NCBI GenBank assembly: GCA_030671095.1
Contig: DAOVAK010000061.1
Coordinates: 1-9,804, forward strand
Origin: Deltaproteobacteria bacterium
GTDB taxonomy: Bacteria; Desulfobacterota; DSM-4660; Desulfatiglandales; HGW-15
Length of the DNA: 9,804 bases
Reading direction: 5' to 3'
The notes below the pieces were generated by a model that ran no database searches, was not told the origin of the DNA, and saw only the letters and a list, made by a program, of their open reading frames with translations. Positions within the stretch are counted from its first letter, which is position 1, and the number at the start of each line of letters is the position of its first letter. Shown here piece by piece: positions 6,750 to 9,804 of the stretch. The translations under genes were made by a program, and so were the position numbers.

Positions 6750-7322
6750 TCACCAGAAGATGATGTGATAGAGTTTATCTGCAAGCTCTTTGTCGAGGGT
6801 CTTGAGGATCTTGTACTCCTCCCAGGCTAAGCTCATGCTTCTTATGGCTTCATAACTGACCCCCAGGTAAAAATGCGCCAATGCATTGGAAGGATCAATT
6901 TCAACAAGGTGCTTCAAAGATACAATTGCGTGTCCATACTTGTTCATATTGCCGTAACTCATCCCCATGCCCATAAGCGCCTCTTTTTGCGAAGCGTCCA
7001 GTCCAATAGCCTTTTCATAGGCCTTGATCGCCTTTTTGTCTTTTCCCCAACTACGATAACAATCACCCATAAGGACCCAGGCCCTCGTATTGGACGGATC
7101 TTCTTTGGTCACCTTTTCTAAATTTTTGACGGCCTTCTTATATTCCTGGGCATTAAATAGTTTCTCGGCAGCATCCAGATTTTCATTGGGCAAAGCCTGG
7201 CCTGGGGGTATAAAGATACTCAAGAGAAACAGGACTGATAGAACCTTTTTACGAAGGTAACATCTTTTCAAGGCACGCCTGACAATCTCCTGCTCAATTT
7301 TTTCTTCTATTTCATCGTTCAT
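6750..7322 (-). CDS. Membrane-anchored or secreted TPR protein
   Basis: The 190 residues hold a charged N-terminus (1-26), a hydrophobic segment (27-38) ending in IPPGQA-LP, and about four TPR units of 34 residues (46-76, 77-110, 111-144, 145-178) with typical spacing of G, Y and A residues and D-P/D-A at repeat ends. It should be a protein-interaction scaffold outside the inner membrane, either tethered or released. Annotated from ATG 7322 with GGAGG about 7 nt upstream. A TTG at 7271-7269 would give a more typical signal peptide (MKRCYLRKK plus hydrophobic core) but has a weak ribosome site. First gene of a likely TPR-deacetylase-DUF3307 operon. No specific family recognised. Confidence 0.82.
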   Translation of the reverse strand: MNDEIEEKIEQEIVRRALKRCYLRKKVLSVLFLLSIFIPPGQALPNENLDAAEKLFNAQEYKKAVKNLEKVTKEDPSNTRAWVLMGDCYRSWGKDKKAIKAYEKAIGLDASQKEALMGMGMSYGNMNKYGHAIVSLKHLVEIDPSNALAHFYLGVSYEAIRSMSLAWEEYKILKTLDKELADKLYHIIFW

Positions 7323-7395
7323 AATTTATCCTCCCATACACAGGAGATGAATCAATTATGTTCGTCAATCGTTCTTTTGCCTCCGCTGACCGTGA

Positions 7396-7425
7396 ATTAT
7401 ATTTTCATCATGTCTGAAGAGTCAA
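7396..7425 (-). promoter_or_regulatory. Sigma-70 promoter of the TPR-deacetylase-DUF3307 cluster
   Basis: On the minus strand, TTGACT (7425-7420), 18 bp, TATAAT (7401-7396). Start near 7389 gives a ~65-nt leader to the ATG at 7322. Confidence 0.8.
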
Positions 7426-7519
7426 CACCACTCTGCAAAATGCCCTTTTAATCTGAAGAAGACTGGTAATCACAAATTTCGGGTTACGTTCACCAGTATA
7501 GGCCACTTGATCTTGTCTA

Positions 7520-7544
7520 TTCGGAGGCCACGCCGGTCTCCGAA
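7520..7544. repeat. Inverted repeat after pspF
   Basis: 10-bp arms (7520-7529 and 7535-7544) with one G-T pair and a 5-nt loop, about 50 bp beyond the pspF stop codon. There is no T-run on either side, so it is not a canonical terminator. It could be a transcript-stabilising hairpin for pspF mRNA or a rho-dependent end. The rest of 7426-7593 holds nothing recognisable. Confidence 0.45.
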
Positions 7545-7593
7545 AGATGATATCTCGGAAAAAATTCCACCCAAACTCCACATTATAGAAACA

Positions 7594-8583
7594 CTATTTA
7601 ATTTCTGCGCCAAACTTACGATACAGACCTCGAAATTGATGGTAGCTCAATCCCAGAATCTGAGCCGCCTTCCTTTGATTGTATTTGGTCTTCTCAAGGG
7701 CCCTCTTCAAGAGACGGATCTTAAGATCGTTGACAGCCTCGTTAAATGGTTTGTCAGTAAGCGCCTCCATCGAGGGTCGCTGGCTGTCGCTTCCGGGCTC
7801 TTCGGGTGAAGGTGTGCGGGATTCACCATACGGAGATCGAAAGGGGTCAAACTCAATCTCTGTGATCAGCGATGAGTTGGATCGATACACGGCGCGCTCC
7901 ACCAGGTTTTTCAGCTCACGCACGTTTCCAGGCCAGGAATAGTTTTCAAGTGCTGCGATGGCCTCGTCGCTGAACTGGGGTATCTCCTCTCCACCCAATT
8001 CAAAGGCCATTCTTCCGGCAAAGTGATTGGCCAATAAGAGAATGTCTCCTTTCCTTTCCCTGAGGGGAGGCAGGAACAACACATCAAAGGATAGCCGGTC
8101 CAGCAAGTCCTGCTTGAATCGACCGTCTGCTACCAGACGCATCAGATCGGCATTGGTGGCTGCGATGATGCGGACATCCACATCAATACTTTCCGAACTC
8201 CCGACACGTTCGATTGTTCCATATTCCACCACACGCAATATCTTTTCCTGCACTTCCATTGGGATGGTGCCTATCTCATCCAAGAAGAGCGTCCCTCCCT
8301 CCGCAGTCTCAAATCTCCCCCTCCGCCGCTGTTCAGCACCCGTAAATGCCCCTTTTTCATATCCGAACAGTTCTGACTCAATAAGGGTAGGATTGAGCGC
8401 TGAACAATTGAGCGGGACCAATGGACCCTGCCAACGCGTTGAAAGAAAATGGAGTCTGGATGCGGCAAGTTCTTTGCCAGTGCCCCGCTCGCCGACCAGG
8501 AGCACGGGCCTGTCTACCGCTGCCACCTTGGAGAGACGTTCCTGAAATTCCAGGAATGCCTCCGACTCTCCCAGGGCCTCCAT
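7594..8583 (-). CDS. pspF: PspF, sigma-54-dependent phage-shock activator
   Basis: An AAA+ enhancer-binding protein without an N-terminal receiver or sensor domain, as in PspF. From ATG 8583 (329 residues; E. coli PspF is 325): Walker A GERGTGKE with K37, GAFTGA sigma-54 contact loop at 78-83, Walker B LFLDE with D102-E103, arginine-finger region near LRERKGD, and a C-terminal Fis-type helix-turn-helix (AAQILGLSYHQFRGLYRKF). The start MEALGESEAFLEF aligns with the E. coli start LGEANSFLEV and has AGGGGA just upstream. Longer frames from ATG 8643 or GTG 8655 lack a ribosome site and add a non-conserved basic stretch, and the GTG lies in the UAS inverted repeat. Expected to be held inactive by PspA and to activate the divergent pspA promoter. 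Confidence 0.93.
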   Translation of the reverse strand: MEALGESEAFLEFQERLSKVAAVDRPVLLVGERGTGKELAASRLHFLSTRWQGPLVPLNCSALNPTLIESELFGYEKGAFTGAEQRRRGRFETAEGGTLFLDEIGTIPMEVQEKILRVVEYGTIERVGSSESIDVDVRIIAATNADLMRLVADGRFKQDLLDRLSFDVLFLPPLRERKGDILLLANHFAGRMAFELGGEEIPQFSDEAIAALENYSWPGNVRELKNLVERAVYRSNSSLITEIEFDPFRSPYGESRTPSPEEPGSDSQRPSMEALTDKPFNEAVNDLKIRLLKRALEKTKYNQRKAAQILGLSYHQFRGLYRKFGAEIK

Positions 8584-8650
8584 CGTTCCCCTGTGGTATC
8601 GCGCGCGGGTATGCGCTTTCGAAGTGGGCCTTTGCGTCTTCATAGCAAAA

Positions 8651-8689
8651 TTCACTATATATTAGTTAATCAAACCAATATATGGTGAA
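8651..8689. promoter_or_regulatory. Probable PspF upstream activating sequence and autorepression site
   Basis: A 13-bp inverted repeat, arms 8651-8663 and 8677-8689, with one mismatch and a 13-bp spacer; each arm reads TTCAC(T/C)ATATATT toward the centre. It is centred about 120 bp before the predicted pspA start, where PspF enhancer sites sit in E. coli (about -80 to -126). The right arm touches the -10 box of pspF and covers its start site, so occupancy should also repress pspF. PspF binding is inferred, not shown. Confidence 0.7.
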
Positions 8690-8718
8690 TTATAGCACAT
8701 CCCTGAGTGGGCTGTCAA
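8689..8718 (-). promoter_or_regulatory. Sigma-70 promoter of pspF
   Basis: On the minus strand, TTGACA (8718-8713), an 18-bp spacer, then TATAAT (8694-8689), both hexamers perfect. Transcription would start near 8682, inside the inverted repeat at 8651-8689. Confidence 0.85.
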
Positions 8719-8765
8719 GACCCTAAGTCCCTGAATTTGCCTGGTTTTTGAAGCGGGCCCCCTAA

Positions 8766-8780
8766 TGGCACACTTCCTGC
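8766..8780 (+). promoter_or_regulatory. Sigma-54 promoter of pspA
   Basis: TGGCACACTTCCTGC carries the invariant GG (8767-8768) and GC (8779-8780) separated by exactly 10 bp, as sigma-54 promoters require. Start near 8792 gives a ~27-nt leader to the pspA ATG. An in-frame ATG at 8765 lies in this element, upstream of the transcript, and cannot be the start. Confidence 0.9.
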
Positions 8781-8818
8781 CTAATGATGGGTTGAAACCC
8801 AATCATGGAGGTCACATC

Positions 8819-9502
8819 ATGGGAATTTTTACGCGATTTCGTGATATCGTCAGCGCCAATATGAATGCCATGCTAGACAAGGCGGAAGATCCTGAAAAGT
8901 TGATTAAACTTATGATCCGCGAGATGGAAGACACATTGATTGAAATCAAGGCATCCTGCGCCGGGGTTATGGCAAACAGGAAAAGGGTTCAGCGTCAATT
9001 GGATGAGGCCCGTTCCCGAGAGATGAATTGGCAAGAAAAGGCAGAGCTTGCTGTGAACAAAGGCCGAGATGACCTGGCAAGAGAAGCCCTTGTTGAAAAG
9101 CGCAGATACGGCGACAGGGCAGGTGCCCTGGACAGAGAGCTCATGGAGTTCGATGCCATGGTCGAGCAGTATCAGGACGATATCAGGCAGCTGGAAGAGA
9201 AACTTGGGAGCGCCCGGGAAAGACAGCGCGTTCTTGTACAGCGTCACATTCATGCAAACAAGAAGAAACGCGCTCAAGAAGAAATCCGACGCATGGACAG
9301 TTCTGATGCCATTTTCAAGTTTGAGGAACTTGAAAACCGCATCGAACGCATGGAAGCAGAAGCTGATATGGTCAATTTTGGAAGAAAGCCGAATTTGGAA
9401 GCGGAATTTGACAGCCTTCTTGTTGACGAGGAAATTGAGAAGGAATTGCAGGGCCTAAAATCTTCTCTGACAAAAAGGGACGAAAAGGCTTCGTCCGGCT
9501 AA
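8819..9502 (+). CDS. pspA: PspA, phage-shock/ESCRT-III-like membrane protein
   Basis: The 227 residues (E. coli PspA 222) begin MGIFTRFRDIVSANMNAMLD, the amphipathic helix that binds stressed membrane. They continue with the family signature AEDPEKLIKLMIREME and then long alpha-helical coiled coil to ~205. PspA binds and restrains PspF in the cytoplasm and, on envelope stress, moves to the inner membrane and polymerises to limit proton leakage; this is family knowledge. The start is ATG 8819 with GGAGGT 6 nt upstream. Divergent pspF and the sigma-54 promoter complete the classic layout. The C-terminus ends in a short charged tail (TKRDEKASSG). Confidence 0.96.
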   Translation: MGIFTRFRDIVSANMNAMLDKAEDPEKLIKLMIREMEDTLIEIKASCAGVMANRKRVQRQLDEARSREMNWQEKAELAVNKGRDDLAREALVEKRRYGDRAGALDRELMEFDAMVEQYQDDIRQLEEKLGSARERQRVLVQRHIHANKKKRAQEEIRRMDSSDAIFKFEELENRIERMEAEADMVNFGRKPNLEAEFDSLLVDEEIEKELQGLKSSLTKRDEKASSG

Positions 9503-9686
9503 CACCATGTGCCTTGATCCCTATTTTGCGTATGAACGCATCAGTCAGCAAAGTCGCTGGCGTTAAATGAGGTCTCTTGCAGTTGCCATTTGAGTTAGGA
9601 TGGTAGTAGAGTGGGTGGCGTGGGTTCTTTAGCTGGCACGATATGAATGGAGAGTCTGCAAAATATCTGAAGGAGTTCGTGGAGCG
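9503..9686 (+). other. Gap inside the psp operon
   Basis: 184 bases with no supportable gene, terminator or promoter. The longest sense frame with an ATG (9507-9566, 18 codons) has no ribosome site. Absence of a terminator leaves co-transcription of the next frame with pspA open. Confidence 0.4.
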
Positions 9687-9804
9687 ATGCAAGTAGTTAT
9701 GGGTCTTGTGGTCATTTTCGGGGGATCAGTGCTGGCATTAGCGATTGTGGGAGGAACCATCCTACTGGCCATCAAAATCCTGAAAGGAGGTTTGTCCCGC
9801 ACAG
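9687..9804 (+). CDS. Small membrane protein, possibly PspB-like (partial, runs off the window)
   Basis: 39 codons are visible from ATG 9687, with no stop before the edge. AAGGAG at 9670-9675 (11 nt) and GGAG at 9681-9684 (2 nt) flank possible ribosome sites; an in-frame ATG at 9699 is an alternative. Residues 5-30 form one hydrophobic helix rich in Gly, Val and Ile, followed by a basic turn (KILKGGLSR). A single N-terminal span followed by a cytoplasmic part, directly after pspA, is the layout of PspB, which helps relieve PspA inhibition of PspF. Identity rests on position and topology; the diagnostic C-terminal coiled coil is outside the window. Confidence 0.6.
   Translation, partial: MQVVMGLVVIFGGSVLALAIVGGTILLAIKILKGGLSRT

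Noticed and set aside
8584..8655. N-terminal extension of PspF to ATG 8643 or GTG 8655
   Set aside because: No ribosome site for either, the extra residues are non-conserved, and 8655 is inside the inverted-repeat operator. It cannot be fully excluded.
8765..8818. Upstream extension of pspA to an ATG at 8765
   Set aside because: That ATG lies in the sigma-54 -24 element, ahead of the transcription start. ATG 8819 has GGAGGT and begins the conserved PspA helix.
9635..9652. TGGCACG resembling a second sigma-54 -24 box before the last gene
   Set aside because: No GC at the required 10-bp spacing; the -12 element is absent.
1..9804. CRISPR arrays, tRNA or rRNA genes, transposases, phage integrases
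   Set aside because: None seen: no regularly spaced repeats, no tRNA-like cloverleaf and no mobile-element protein among the frames.

Overview
The window reads as ordinary bacterial chromosome of roughly 50% GC. It has Shine-Dalgarno sites, near-consensus sigma-70 promoters and one sigma-54 promoter. The gene mix is a PspF/PspA pair under sigma-54, a small bacterial histone-fold protein, a histone-deacetylase-family protein, DUF3307, and a large membrane-anchored protease with a TPR tail. This fits a deltaproteobacterium (Desulfobacterota or a relative). That placement is inferred from gene content; there is no rRNA or tRNA here to prove it.

Layout. (1) 66-3450, plus strand: a perfect-consensus sigma-70 promoter and a ~200-nt leader precede a 1048-residue TTG-started protein. 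It combines a zinc ribbon, a kinase fold that has lost its catalytic residues, one membrane span, an intact trypsin-like protease and TPR/coiled-coil repeats. (2) 3534-4628, minus strand, convergent: a PLP enzyme of the ACC deaminase/D-cysteine desulfhydrase family. Its long leader holds strong palindromes and an operator-like inverted repeat. (3) 4931-5401, minus strand: a complete, compact transcription unit for a 58-residue histone-fold protein, with a TTGACA-17-TATACT promoter, an AGGAGG ribosome site and a 13-bp-stem terminator. (4) 5420-7322, minus strand: a TPR protein, an HDAC-family protein and a DUF3307 membrane protein, in that transcription order behind a TTGACT-18-TATAAT promoter, ending just upstream of the histone promoter. 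(5) 7594-9804: divergent pspF (minus) and pspA (plus). They share a control region with a sigma-54 promoter for pspA, a sigma-70 promoter for pspF and a 13-bp inverted repeat placed to act both as PspF enhancer and as pspF autorepression site. A small membrane protein, possibly PspB-like, runs off the right edge.

How the genes may work together. The right end is a recognisable envelope-stress (phage-shock) module. The multidomain protease at the left end is also envelope-located by prediction, with the kinase-like part inside and the protease/TPR part outside. The most unusual part is the centre: a probable bacterial histone with very strong expression signals lies two genes away, on the same strand, from a deacetylase-fold protein that keeps the zinc ligands but has Gln in place of the catalytic Tyr. 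The functional link is a hypothesis from proximity only; bacterial members of the deacetylase fold usually act on small acetylated molecules.
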